DNA of 64,000 bases from Prochlorococcus sp. AG-409-N21 (GCA_003215415.1 QCKK01000003.1:1-64000); one strand, 5' to 3'; numbered from the stretch's first letter, positions 38,553-46,947 are shown. Notes: generated by a model from the sequence alone, not told the origin. Numbers and translations: made by a program.

Positions 38553-39632
38553 TCAAGGAGATAACCTTTCTTTTCTCAGGGTATTTAAAAGGTCTTTTAT
38601 TAGAATTTCTTTTACAAATACTTGAATTACCACTGCCAATGGAAGTGCCAATAAAAGGCCTAAAGGACCAAATATTACAGTAAATATGAATTGCGCTGTA
38701 AGGGTTAGGCCAGGTAATAATTTAACTTGTCGATGCATTACAGATGGAGTTATCAAATAGCTTTCTAGATTTTGAATGATTACATAAAGTCCAACTACTG
38801 CTAATGCTTTCCATGGAGCATCTAATAGGGCAACTGAGACAGGGAAAATTGTACTTATTGCTGGGCCTAGGTTGGGAATTACATTTAGTATTCCTGCTAG
38901 AAGTGCATTTGCAATTACTAACTTTACGCCTAGCAATGATAGTCCTATTCCGGCAAGTACTGCTACACAAAGTGAACTAATCAGAACTCCAATCATCCAA
39001 CTCGTTAATGCATCTCCACATTTATCAAGAATGTATCCTGCCCTTCTTCTGTAAAACGAAGGGAAAAGAAGTATGGCTACTTCTCTATAAGAATTTGGTT
39101 GGAAGGAAATCATTAATGTTACGGCCATTATAAACAAGATTTGGAGAAATCCATTCCCAATATTGCTAGCGAACCCCAGTAATCTTTTTATGCCATCACT
39201 TAGTCCCGAGGCAAGAGTTGTCCCGTCAGGAATTGGGTTAAATTCGCTGGGTAGAAGCCTTTTGTCCCATATTCCGCTTGGGTTGTCTCCATAAACAATG
39301 TCAGACATTTGGTCAATACTTCCTATTGATAGCTCCCAGAGCTTTCTTGCAGCTGTAGGTAGTTGCATTAGCAATTGCTGGAATTCCTCTGTAAATGGAG
39401 GAACGACAATTGCTAGGAATACGCCAAGTATTAATAAAAGTCCTGATAAACAGATAACTAATGCCAATGTTCTTGGCATCTTTATTTTTGTTCTAAGTTG
39501 ATCAACTAATGTACAAACTGCCATAGCAAGAACTATTCCTGCAAATAATTGAATAAGTATTTCTTTTAAACTCCATAGCAGTATTAATACTGCTATTAGC
39601 ACTGCCAATCCGAGCCAATTAGAAAATTTCAC
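38553..39632 (-). CDS. AI-2E/PerM family transporter
   Basis: This 359-residue protein has about eight membrane spans in the AI-2E family layout. It has a paired N-terminal span, a long extracytoplasmic segment (residues about 85-150), and a C-terminal block with NVIPNLGPAISTIFPVSVALL and ENLESYLITPSVMHRQVKLLP. Family members include putative autoinducer-2 exporters and sodium/proton antiporters. The substrate here is unknown. psb28 lies just upstream on the same strand, 30 bases away. Confidence 0.9.
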   Translation of the reverse strand: MKFSNWLGLAVLIAVLILLWSLKEILIQLFAGIVLAMAVCTLVDQLRTKIKMPRTLALVICLSGLLLILGVFLAIVVPPFTEEFQQLLMQLPTAARKLWELSIGSIDQMSDIVYGDNPSGIWDKRLLPSEFNPIPDGTTLASGLSDGIKRLLGFASNIGNGFLQILFIMAVTLMISFQPNSYREVAILLFPSFYRRRAGYILDKCGDALTSWMIGVLISSLCVAVLAGIGLSLLGVKLVIANALLAGILNVIPNLGPAISTIFPVSVALLDAPWKALAVVGLYVIIQNLESYLITPSVMHRQVKLLPGLTLTAQFIFTVIFGPLGLLLALPLAVVIQVFVKEILIKDLLNTLRKERLSP

Positions 39633-39662
39633 TAGTTAAGTGCAATAAGCGAAGGACTGAAT

Positions 39663-40016
39663 TCAACTTTCTGAATATCCAAGTCCATGAGTGTCTGCAT
39701 AACGTTTAGCAAAGCGCATGAATCGCTCAAACTCAATGTCAGATTTCCATACATACGTTGCTTCCAGGGCGTTCGGACTTCCATTGACAAATCTTGCTTT
39801 TATTTCTCGAGTAGATATTTCCCCCTCTTCATCAATCATTCGCATCCCAGTAATTTCGCCTAGTAATTCATTCGCAAGTGCTTCTGGTTGTTCAAAGTAG
39901 AAGATGGCTTGTCCAGTGTTGCCATCTTTGCTCCTGGTTAGTCGTATCTCTGGTATGCACTCTTCATCTACACCTCGAAAGAACTGAATCGCCGAAATTG
40001 AGTTGGCTTTATTCAT
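39663..40016 (-). CDS. psb28: Photosystem II assembly factor Psb28
   Basis: This 117-residue soluble protein has the family core [20 protein letters not shown], then [24 protein letters not shown] and an F[11 protein letters not shown] helix. Psb28 binds the RC47 assembly intermediate of photosystem II on the cytosolic side and supports chlorophyll insertion. Key positions look normal. The location next to gun4 and selU is not obviously functional. Confidence 0.94.
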   Translation of the reverse strand: MNKANSISAIQFFRGVDEECIPEIRLTRSKDGNTGQAIFYFEQPEALANELLGEITGMRMIDEEGEISTREIKARFVNGSPNALEATYVWKSDIEFERFMRFAKRYADTHGLGYSES

Positions 40017-40072
40017 GAATTATTGCGTTAAAAATTAGATTTTAAGGGCAGATCTCAACCAAACGTGAAAGT

Positions 40073-41143
40073 TTATGCAGAAACAACTTTTTGATCAATC
40101 ATTTTTTTGCAGGATTCTTCAATGCTCAAACCTGTCAAATCGATACTTTGTCTTTGGGCTGAGCGCTTTAGTTCATCATCGTAACAACGATCGTAGTAAT
40201 CAAGCATTGCCATACAGGCCTCTGACCAGTTTCTGTTCTCTATTGCCTTAATTGCTTGTTGAGTTCTTTGTGGACCAAGTCTGCGACTTATCCTCAAGGT
40301 TGCTTCTGTCAACTGTTTAGGTTCGTTAAGGCTATATACATTTACCAATTGATTCAGGCGTTCGTTAAGCGATCTCTTTATTTCCACCACAGGAGCGATT
40401 TTCATTTGATTGAAAAGTGCTTGGGGGATTCTGCAAGTGCCAAGATTTGCGCTTTCTGCTTCTAACCAAATTTCCTTTGCAGAATTAGCTTTGCTGATTT
40501 GAAGGGCTTCTGCAAGTTTGTTTTCGTAATGTTCATTGGTTGGCTGCTTTGGCAGACCAAGTCCGCCAAAGCTGCTTCCACGATGATGCGCAAGCCCTTC
40601 TAGGTCGATTGTTGGGATACCTTTTTGTTCAAATTGCTTAAGAAGATCTGTTTTTCCTGTACCAGTTCGTCCACCTAAAAGTTTGATTGGTAATTTCTTG
40701 TCAAAAGTTTCTAAGACCCAGTGCCTGTAACTCTTGTACCCACCTTCCAACAAAACAATTTGGATATCTTCGAATAAATCAGCAAGCCATGCAAAGCTTG
40801 AGGATCGCATACCACCCCTCCAGCAATAAACCCTGAGTTGATTTGAGCAATTAAAAAGTATTGTTTTATTTTTATGCTTTGACAGTCTTTTTAAATCCTC
40901 TCTGATTCTTTGAATTGACCCACCTACATACTGGATTCCAAGAAGTATTGCCTTTTCTCTATCATCTTGCTTATAGGTGGTTCCTATCTTTGCCCTTTGT
41001 TCATTGCTGAATATCGGAATGTTGATTGCACCAGGCCAATGCCCCTGAGCGAACTCCGCCGGACTTCGCACATCGACCAATTGACCTTTAGTCTTTCGAA
41101 AATCGTCAATTTTGGAAGGAGGTGCAATACCCATGCCTGACAT
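40073..41143 (-). CDS. selU: tRNA 2-selenouridine synthase (rhodanese domain)
   Basis: This 356-residue protein is a SelU/MnmH-type enzyme. An N-terminal rhodanese domain runs to about residue 145 and contains the catalytic Cys107 in YCWRGGMRSSS. A P-loop (GGRTGTGKTDLL, about 157-168) follows, typical of the family. The enzyme replaces sulfur by selenium in the wobble 2-thiouridine of certain tRNAs, via geranylated intermediates in E. coli, and needs selenophosphate. No selenophosphate synthetase gene is in the window. It could also act with an alternative donor. Confidence 0.9.
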   Translation of the reverse strand: MSGMGIAPPSKIDDFRKTKGQLVDVRSPAEFAQGHWPGAINIPIFSNEQRAKIGTTYKQDDREKAILLGIQYVGGSIQRIREDLKRLSKHKNKTILFNCSNQLRVYCWRGGMRSSSFAWLADLFEDIQIVLLEGGYKSYRHWVLETFDKKLPIKLLGGRTGTGKTDLLKQFEQKGIPTIDLEGLAHHRGSSFGGLGLPKQPTNEHYENKLAEALQISKANSAKEIWLEAESANLGTCRIPQALFNQMKIAPVVEIKRSLNERLNQLVNVYSLNEPKQLTEATLRISRRLGPQRTQQAIKAIENRNWSEACMAMLDYYDRCYDDELKRSAQRQSIDLTGLSIEESCKKMIDQKVVSA

Positions 41144-41183
41144 AGTGGCTCAATGCCGAACAATTTGAGATCGGTTGTTATTC

Positions 41184-41900
41184 ATGCTCTCCGATACTTC
41201 TTCTTCTAACAACCTCAATATTGAGAACTTGCTTGAAAAGTTCTCTACAGGTACAGCACGTCAAAAACGAAGCCTTATTTCGGAAATTGAAAACCAATCT
41301 GAAAGCCTTTCTAATTTGGGTGCTTCACTTTTGGAGACCTTTGACCCCGATGGTGATGATTGGGCTGCTGGTTGGCTTTTGCAGGTTTTGAGGAGGCATC
41401 AACCCAATGAATTAATTTTTCTCCTTGAAGAGCATTCAGGTTGTTGGTTTTCTGCTCCTTCATCAAAAGGAATTGATTACAAACAGCTCCAAGAGCATTT
41501 GCTGTATGAGCGCTATGAAGAGGCGGATCTCTTTACAAATTCAATTCTACGAGAACTAGCCGGACCAGAAGCAGTCAAAAGAGGTTACGTATATTTTAGT
41601 GAAGTGCCTTCAATTGCGGCAAAAGATCTTGAGACTATCGATCGACTTTGGACCGCTTACTCACAGGGCAAGTTTGGTTTCTCTAAACAAGCTCGTTCGT
41701 TGAAGGCTTTAGGTGGTCGTTATGACAGGCTTTGGCCAAGGATTGGTTGGAAAAAAGATGGGGTTTGGACAAGATATCCGGGATCTTTTACTTGGTCTTT
41801 AGAAGCCCCAGAAGGCCACATGCCCCTTGTTAATCAACTGAGAGGTGTTCGACTTATGGATGCATTGCTGAGTCATCCTTCAATTGCAGCAAGGGTTTGA
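41184..41900 (+). CDS. gun4: Gun4 regulator of Mg-chelatase
   Basis: This protein of about 238 residues has a helical N-terminal domain and a C-terminal GUN4 core. That core starts with LQEHLLYERYEEADLFTN, contains DLETIDRLWTAYSQGKFGFS and ends with FTWSLEAPEGHMP. Gun4 binds protoporphyrin IX and Mg-protoporphyrin and stimulates Mg-chelatase in chlorophyll synthesis. ATG 41184 is chosen; the open frame begins three codons before. It is divergent from selU. Confidence 0.94.
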   Translation: MLSDTSSSNNLNIENLLEKFSTGTARQKRSLISEIENQSESLSNLGASLLETFDPDGDDWAAGWLLQVLRRHQPNELIFLLEEHSGCWFSAPSSKGIDYKQLQEHLLYERYEEADLFTNSILRELAGPEAVKRGYVYFSEVPSIAAKDLETIDRLWTAYSQGKFGFSKQARSLKALGGRYDRLWPRIGWKKDGVWTRYPGSFTWSLEAPEGHMPLVNQLRGVRLMDALLSHPSIAARV

Positions 41901-42023
41901 CATTTGAACTATTCCACGCCAATAAGACATTCGATCAATTCCAGGGTATGTTCAAATTACTCTTATTGCTGATTAATAGCTTTTGGAGTCCGTTTAGGCA
42001 TCAATCCCTTAGTGGGAATTCAG

Positions 42024-42455
42024 ATGTTTAGTTGGTCTGATTTCAATCTGCCTTCAACTCTCCACCTTTCACCATGGCTGGAGATATTAATGGAGCCTGT
42101 AAGTTCCTCTCAAGCCATAGAAAGGGTTCAACTTGGCCTTCAGGAAGCATTGGTTAATGCTGTTCGACATGGGAATGGAGGTGATCCGGGCAAATCTTTA
42201 AGAGTAAGAAGAATACTTACTCCAAATTGGATGATTTGGCAGGTCCAAGATCAAGGACCAGGAGTACCTCTTCATGCACGTGCTGGTCGTTTACCTTGTC
42301 AACAAGATGCAAATAGCGGTCGTGGGTTATTTCTTATATATGAATGTTTTGATGACGTTAGATGGAGTCGAAGGGGCAATAGGTTACAACTTGCATGTAG
42401 GCGTGCAGAATCCTCTTTTAACGAGGACAGCCAGGATCCTTTACTTCACGCTTAA
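42024..42455 (+). CDS. RsbW/SpoIIAB-like GHKL anti-sigma kinase-type protein
   Basis: This protein of about 143 residues is a single GHKL ATPase domain. The N-box is LQEALVNAVRHGN, the G1 box is VQDQGPGVP and the G2 box is SGRGLFLIYECFDDV. By family it would be a serine kinase/anti-sigma factor acting against a STAS-domain antagonist, such as that at 12731. A GTG at 42012 is an alternative start. Its 3' end overlaps a convergent small gene by 38 bases. Confidence 0.82.
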   Translation: MFSWSDFNLPSTLHLSPWLEILMEPVSSSQAIERVQLGLQEALVNAVRHGNGGDPGKSLRVRRILTPNWMIWQVQDQGPGVPLHARAGRLPCQQDANSGRGLFLIYECFDDVRWSRRGNRLQLACRRAESSFNEDSQDPLLHA

Positions 42456-42669
42456 GCCACCTAATTGCTTGTTTCGATAGTTCCTCTATGTCAGATGACT
42501 CTCCTTGATGCAAAAGTTGAACTATTGCAGATGCCAATAGCTCTGCTGCCCTGATTTCTGAGTCATTTTTAAATTCATGCCAATTTTTGTCATTTAATTT
42601 AAGTTCAGAATGTAGTTCAATCGCCATTCGCTTAGCTTTCTCTGACCATTTTGACTTTTTTGCTTTCAT
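42418..42669 (-). CDS. Hypothetical helical protein (83 aa)
   Basis: The protein is mostly alpha-helical and charged, beginning MKAKKSKWSEKAKRMAIEL, with a core SEIRAAELLASAIVQLLHQG and an IEELSKQAIRWLKREVKDP tail. No family is known to me; related proteins are common in picocyanobacteria. Its 3' end overlaps the GHKL gene convergently by 38 bases. Confidence 0.65.
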   Translation of the reverse strand: MKAKKSKWSEKAKRMAIELHSELKLNDKNWHEFKNDSEIRAAELLASAIVQLLHQGESSDIEELSKQAIRWLKREVKDPGCPR

Positions 42670-42820
42670 ATAAAAAAGTTAAACTTAGTTGCTTACAGTA
42701 TTTGGCATGAATAATCAATTTTAACCAGATCTCCTTAAAAATTAATTATTAAGCTATGATTTTAGAAAAAAAATATGATAATCGGCTGATTTCGAGTGCA
42801 TTGTTAAGTCATTTAGTTGA

Positions 42821-43096
42821 TTGAGTAATACTTCTCATCGCTTTTGCAAACCCTCTTCGCTTAAATCTATATGTCGCCTTTCATCCAAGATGCTAAGAGT
42901 TCTTTGTCGGGCAATGCTACAGGCCTCAACATCCTATTATGGAGATAGCATTGGTTTAGCACCAATTGCATTGGTTTCAAGGCAATCCACCTCAAGACTG
43001 ATCAATCCTTCCAAAGATGCAAATCAAAGTGATTTCTGGGAAGAAGAATGTAAAGAGCATCCTACCCGAGTTGCATGTTTAGCATATGAAAACTAG
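42821..43096 (+). CDS. Small protein with CP12-tail-like C-terminus
   Basis: TTG 42821 gives 91 residues; ATG 42890 gives 68. The last residues read DFWEEECKEHPTRVACLAYEN. The spacing Cys-8-Cys-x2-Tyr-acid-Asn is that of the CP12 C-terminal element that binds GAPDH and PRK under oxidising conditions. The region before it is not CP12-like and lacks the N-terminal CP12 core. So this is either a CP12-related small regulator or a chance likeness; a redox role is inferred. Confidence 0.55.
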   Translation: MSNTSHRFCKPSSLKSICRLSSKMLRVLCRAMLQASTSYYGDSIGLAPIALVSRQSTSRLINPSKDANQSDFWEEECKEHPTRVACLAYEN

Positions 43097-43196
43097 TTAG
43101 TGAAAATAAACATTAAAGTTAAGGCTTATTTAGCTTGATATATTAATTACATTTGTCAAAGAATTTATCCCAATCAGTACTTCTCTAAGTTAAATT

Positions 43197-43481
43197 ATGA
43201 GATCATTCTTTTATACTTCAGCATTTATTTCCTTTACTTTAGGTTTAATTTGTCCTTTAAATGCCAATGCTGAATATTGGCTTGTGATAGGAAGTTATCG
43301 ACAAGGACCTGGTAGCAAACCATCTGTGAGTGGGATCACAAGTCCTTCTTTGTCTGCAATCCCTATGGACACTCTCGCGGAGTGCCAAAAAGCTGGTCAA
43401 AAGATTTCTGATGAAATATACAAGCCAGTTTGGCAATTTGATAATCGATGGACTTGTGTTTCAGGTGGAAGAAGTCTTTGA
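43197..43481 (+). CDS. Secreted small protein with two cysteines
   Basis: This 94-residue protein has a signal peptide (MRSFFYTSAFISFTLGLICP) with a likely cut after NANA. The mature part begins EYWLVIGSYRQGPGSK and has two cysteines (ECQKAG and WTCVSGGRSL). Such cysteine-paired secreted proteins recur in marine picocyanobacteria, but no function is known to me. It is part of the small-gene island. Confidence 0.65.
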   Translation: MRSFFYTSAFISFTLGLICPLNANAEYWLVIGSYRQGPGSKPSVSGITSPSLSAIPMDTLAECQKAGQKISDEIYKPVWQFDNRWTCVSGGRSL

Positions 43482-43593
43482 ACTTAGCCTCCTAAGGATT
43501 TCTGGGATCCTTATCAATATTAAGAATGATATTTAAAAAGTTAAAGTTTTAACCCGATCTAACACCTTGCTGAAAACCACCCTTTCTGCTTTT

Positions 43594-43821
43594 ATGCAAA
43601 ATATGCTTACTGTTGTTATGAATAAGTATTGGCCTCAAAGAGCTGTTGCAATAGGCTTTGCTAATAATAATAGTGAAAAAGACGCTACTGAGAATCCATT
43701 GACTTATTTTAGTAGGTCTTACAAGAATGATAATAATTTAGAAAATAAAGCCTCTCAACATACTCTCGATTTTCATTGGGCAAACCGTAGATTCGAAGAA
43801 TATAGAGAAATCTTTGCTTAA
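43594..43821 (+). CDS. Hypothetical small protein (75 aa)
   Basis: ATG 43594 gives MQNMLTVVMNKYWPQRAVAI, and the C-terminus reads TLDFHWANRRFEEYREIFA; an in-frame TTG at 43567 gives 84 residues. It is soluble, Asn-rich and without recognised motifs. It is convergent with the secreted-protein gene at 43840, 18 bases away. Confidence 0.5.
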   Translation: MQNMLTVVMNKYWPQRAVAIGFANNNSEKDATENPLTYFSRSYKNDNNLENKASQHTLDFHWANRRFEEYREIFA

Positions 43822-43839
43822 ATTTGCTATAAAAAGATA

Positions 43840-44331
43840 TTATTCCCGACCACCTCTTTTTATATCAAGATCAACGCGTTGAAAACCATCATCCTCATGA
43901 CAAGTAGATTGCCATCCTTTTTTAACTGCTCGTGAAGGACATTCATTTGAGTAATATGCTCGTTTAGGTTGATCATTACTAGACCATTGCAAGGTATTAT
44001 TTATAAATAAGCTCTTCGAGTTACATTTCCATCCCTTACCTGTTAAATCTTTGTGTCCCTTTGATAGAAAAGGAAATTTGGAAATGCAAATTACTTTTCT
44101 ACATATTCCATCTTGATCATATGCATAATTACTAGGACATGAATTTGCTATTACGTTCTTTCTATTTGCTTTATATCTTTTTTTGTAAGACCTTATGCAA
44201 TCTATGTAATTATCAGTCTCTAAACAAAGTTTGTGGATATTAGAATCTAAGGTTATTAGAATGGAGAATGCAGTACTAATCGATATGAAACTAATTCCAG
44301 TTAACAATCTTTTCCCTAGATTTTTTCGCAT
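43840..44331 (-). CDS. Secreted cysteine-containing protein (163 aa)
   Basis: The protein starts MRKNLGKRLLTGISFISIST, a basic start plus a hydrophobic segment that fits a signal peptide or anchor. Eight or more cysteines follow, including SNYAYDQDGICRKVICISKF, a KGWKCNSKSLF element and a repeat-like KGWQSTCHEDDG. This suggests a disulfide-bonded envelope protein. No family is known to me. Confidence 0.6.
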   Translation of the reverse strand: MRKNLGKRLLTGISFISISTAFSILITLDSNIHKLCLETDNYIDCIRSYKKRYKANRKNVIANSCPSNYAYDQDGICRKVICISKFPFLSKGHKDLTGKGWKCNSKSLFINNTLQWSSNDQPKRAYYSNECPSRAVKKGWQSTCHEDDGFQRVDLDIKRGGRE

Positions 44332-44416
44332 GAATAAATAGTAATTACCTAATTATTCTGAGATTAAACCTAAGGTTGTCCTATTGCTAAACAAAGCCCA
44401 CCTTTTTGATGGTTTC

Positions 44417-44533
44417 ATGACATTGGGCTACATTGACTTAGATTTGATTCGTCTAAATGTTCTTTTAACGATTGTATTTCCATGTGAATTTAGCTGTATC
44501 ATGTGCATGTTTTTAATCCTTTTTAGTATTTGA
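44417..44533 (+). CDS. Possible 38-aa hydrophobic peptide
   Basis: Hand translation from ATG 44417 gives a 38-residue peptide: MTLGYIDLDLIRLNVLLTIV, then a Cys-containing hydrophobic end. The length and single hydrophobic stretch fit the small membrane proteins around it. No ribosome-binding site stands out, so it could be spurious. It lies in a 258-base spacer. Confidence 0.28.
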   Translation: MTLGYIDLDLIRLNVLLTIVFPCEFSCIMCMFLILFSI

Positions 44534-44589
44534 TACATTAGATTTTAATTTGACCTATAATCTACAATGAAAGAAGTAAACCTTCAATT

Positions 44590-44949
44590 ATGAATATTAC
44601 TCTATTAACCTTATTCGCTTTGATATTTACAAATCCTGCTTTGGCTGACAATCGGAAAGAAATTGCTGATTTTTGTCGACTTGAAAAAGATTTCCTTAGT
44701 TGTGAAAGAGCATATAAAGGTCTTCCTCCACTTTTACCCACTTCTACAACTATCAACATGGGCAAGAATATTCCTATAGCTATTAAGGTAATACCATTTT
44801 CATCTAATAATGATAAAAATACTAATATTCCCTATAAAGCAAGAGGGAAATCATCCAGTAAAAGGTTTTTAGAAAGGAGGAATATTAAGCCCAAGCATAG
44901 GAGATCTTTTCTACATGAAAACTCTTGGTATGATCCTTTAGATGATTAG
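44590..44949 (+). CDS. Secreted basic protein (119 aa)
   Basis: A signal peptide (MNITLLTLFALIFTNPALA) is followed by DNRKEIADFCRLEKDFLSCERAY with two cysteines, and then a long basic, Pro/Lys/Arg-rich tail. The cysteine pair suggests one disulfide; the tail is probably flexible. The TIGR02450-like gene starts 24 bases downstream on the same strand. Confidence 0.6.
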   Translation: MNITLLTLFALIFTNPALADNRKEIADFCRLEKDFLSCERAYKGLPPLLPTSTTINMGKNIPIAIKVIPFSSNNDKNTNIPYKARGKSSSKRFLERRNIKPKHRRSFLHENSWYDPLDD

Positions 44950-44972
44950 TACACTATTTATATCCTTTTCTT

Positions 44973-45335
44973 ATGAAATGGCCACCTTATAAAGCATGGA
45001 CAAGTACTAGACTTCGAAATGGTTATAGGCATTTCGTGGCTATCAATTATGGGGAGGATAAGATAAAACGTTGGGCTTTAATGGTATCTGTTCTTGATAC
45101 TAATACTTGCTTAACTATTTCCTATAAGGAATTATGTGATTTAAATGAGTGGAATATCGGTTGGCTTGATATCCCTAGGGATGAAGCCAACCCACCTCCT
45201 CCTTCTTCTAAGTCCTTACCTGATAAGGAATTTTTGGATCAATCTTCCTTAATCTTATCTGTTTCCTTAGATTCTGGTTTGGCGATACCTATTAGTAGGA
45301 ATCAACTTCGACCTTGGTTTAGAGAGGATGATTAA
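44973..45335 (+). CDS. TIGR02450-like tryptophan-rich protein
   Basis: This 120-residue protein has the family pattern of a Trp-Thr-Ser start (KWPPYKAWTSTRLRNGYRHF), then RWALMVSVLDTNTC, TISYKELCD and W..GWLDIPRDEA. The small Trp-rich family is found in marine bacteria and cyanobacteria and has no assigned function that I know. A Pro-rich linker leads to a C-terminal part with SLILSVSLDSGLAIP. It follows the secreted basic protein gene closely. Confidence 0.72.
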   Translation: MKWPPYKAWTSTRLRNGYRHFVAINYGEDKIKRWALMVSVLDTNTCLTISYKELCDLNEWNIGWLDIPRDEANPPPPSSKSLPDKEFLDQSSLILSVSLDSGLAIPISRNQLRPWFREDD

Positions 45336-45423
45336 TTAATATTTGCTTTTTAAATTCTTAAACCTATTTAATTATTAGTGGATTTCCTGATTAAATCCAA
45401 TCGAATTCTATGATATATCTCGA

Positions 45424-45603
45424 ATGGCTAACAATTACTTGATAAGTTATCGTTCTCTTTGCTTGAAAGAGGTGTATCAATTCTATTTTGGCCAGTTTGT
45501 TATGCCTACTCAATTTCGATCTCAAATACTTTCATTGAGTGTTTTTGCTATGGCGATTTTAGGTTTTTATACATACGCATTATTTAGCTTTCCGAAGCTA
45601 TAG
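45424..45603 (+). CDS. Small single-span protein (59 aa)
   Basis: ATG 45424 gives 59 residues; an in-frame ATG at 45502 gives 33. The longer form starts MANNYLISYRSLCLKEVYQF, and both end with a membrane span (SLSVFAMAILGFYTYALF) and a short tail. The short form has the size of typical picocyanobacterial single-helix proteins and may be the real product. It stands just upstream of a broken ORF. Confidence 0.5.
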   Translation: MANNYLISYRSLCLKEVYQFYFGQFVMPTQFRSQILSLSVFAMAILGFYTYALFSFPKL

Positions 45604-45657
45604 CTATGGTCATTATATAGATTTCTGCGCTAATAAGGTGTAACAGCAAGTTAGCTC

Positions 45658-45900
45658 ATGGTTTTTGAGGCTCCTTTGGTTTCTCAACTTATGGCTAGTC
45701 GCTATCTTTCAATTAGTGAAAGCACATGATGCACCTGGCGAGAGGTTGGTTATCTGAAGCAAGGTACACATTGACGCATCGTTAAACGAAATATCAATTC
45801 AGAACAAAGAATTGAGATTCTTTACCATTTGAATTGGTGTGAGGAGGAGATGGAGTACTGGAAATCTCGCGATGCTCATATAATTTCCTATGTAGCTTAA
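45658..45900 (+). pseudogene. ORF open for 80 codons except two in-frame TGA codons
   Basis: The frame from ATG 45658 reads MVFEAPLVSQLMASRYLSIS then EST, TGA at 45727-45729, CTWREVGYLKQGTH, TGA at 45772-45774, and RIVKRNINSEQRIEILYHLN followed by a WCEEEMEYWKSRD segment and a stop at 45898-45900. The pieces look like one helical protein and both TGA codons could be decayed CGA (Arg) codons. No frameshift is needed. A decayed gene is the simplest reading; stop-codon readthrough is possible. Confidence 0.55.
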
Positions 45901-45938
45901 AAAGCTGCTATCAAACTAAATTTAGGAAGTAGAAAAAA

Positions 45939-46115
45939 TTATTTTATTAGTTGTTCGTCCCTGCAAACCTCAATTGATGACTTAAGGATAGGGTAAAGAG
46001 ACAACATTCGATTGTAATCTTCAGAATTCCTGTATCTGGCAGCTTCTTTCCTATAGTGAGCTTCAGTATTCATTTGGTGAAGACCACCAGAACCTTCAAA
46101 ATAGAGATTTTCCAT
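45939..46115 (-). CDS. Small hydrophilic protein (58 aa)
   Basis: Hand translation from ATG 46115 gives 58 residues, starting MENLYFEGSGGLHQM and continuing with EAHYRKEAARYRNSEDYNRM and a terminal CRDEQLIK. It is charged, rich in Tyr and Arg, and lacks a membrane span. The protein-like composition argues for a real gene below the usual length cut-off. The N-terminus is by chance close to a TEV protease recognition site. Confidence 0.62.
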   Translation of the reverse strand: MENLYFEGSGGLHQMNTEAHYRKEAARYRNSEDYNRMLSLYPILKSSIEVCRDEQLIK

Positions 46116-46261
46116 TTCCCCAAAAACATGGAATTAATTACCTGATACATACAAATGGACATTGATATCAATTAATACATAATTTCTATAGATTTAAGGT
46201 TATATTTTGCATTAAAAATGTCAGAAACCGATCAAAACTAGAGGTCGATATTTAATTCTAG

Positions 46262-46474
46262 CTATTCATCCTTCTTCAAATTGCATGCTAAATCACATTC
46301 GGTTAGCTCAGCTTTCGCTAGCCGGTCTAGCACTCTTGCCATATCAATAGATGATAATTCGCCATCGCTTCCCCACTTAAGCGTTGTCTTCCTTTGAAGT
46401 GGGATTTTTTTTGACTTTTGTTTTCGAGGACTTTTGTAGCTCACCCCTCGCCTCCTTTTAAACAATTTCAACAT
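46262..46474 (-). CDS. Basic small protein (70 aa)
   Basis: ATG 46474 gives MLKLFKRRRGVSYKSPRKQK, a very basic half, followed by an acidic helical half (SSIDMARVLDRLAKAELTEC). ATG 46489 would add five residues. A nucleic-acid-binding or ribosome-associated role could be guessed from the charge but is unsupported. No family is known to me. Confidence 0.5.
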   Translation of the reverse strand: MLKLFKRRRGVSYKSPRKQKSKKIPLQRKTTLKWGSDGELSSIDMARVLDRLAKAELTECDLACNLKKDE

Positions 46475-46489
46475 ATTTAACCTTATCAA

Positions 46490-46782
46490 ATATCTGTGGA
46501 TTCTCTTGACTAATCAAAATTCACTTGACTTAACGCTAATACCTTTGAACCGTAAGTGCTTTTACTTACAAGGCTTTTCATTCGCTATTGGTTAGGTCTT
46601 GGAAATTAGGCATATTAATCACTGTCAATCAAATATATCTAAGCGAATGCTGTTAGCGATTGGTAGGATATATTCGTAGTATTTTAATTAATAAGAATTT
46701 TACAAGGCTAGTTAAAGCAAGAGCTTAGCCTCTAATTCCTGGCCACATACTATTTATAGTTAATCAATTGATAGAATTTTTT
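46490..46782. other. AT-rich spacer without a clear gene
   Basis: No ORF longer than about 12 codons with a plausible start was found here on hand inspection of the + strand. It separates two minus-strand small genes and may hold the promoter of the basic small protein gene at 46474. Confidence 0.35.
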
Positions 46783-46947
46783 TTACAGAAGGTCGCTAGG
46801 CAAATTTGGAATCATTGATTTGAAATATGTTGTTAAGAACCAAAGTATTAAAACGTTTGCGACCATTGCTAGCGCGAACCTTACTCTTAGATCTTTTACT
46901 AATGGGAGGAGAGTATCCCATATCTGAAGCATTGGACCACCAGCCAT
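46783..46947 (-). CDS. Small single-span membrane protein (54 aa)
   Basis: Hand translation from ATG 46947 gives 54 residues: MAGGPMLQIWDTLLPLVKDL, then RVRF and a membrane span (ALAMVANVLILWFLTTYF) and a short tail. The regular positive-inside design supports a real gene. The next minus-strand gene upstream is another single-span protein at 47045. Function is unknown. Confidence 0.62.
   Translation of the reverse strand: MAGGPMLQIWDTLLPLVKDLRVRFALAMVANVLILWFLTTYFKSMIPNLPSDLL

Noticed and set aside
45727-45774. Selenocysteine coding by the two in-frame UGA codons
   Set aside because: No SECIS-like hairpin was recognised after the codons and Sec machinery is not known to me in Prochlorococcus; decay from Arg codons is simpler.
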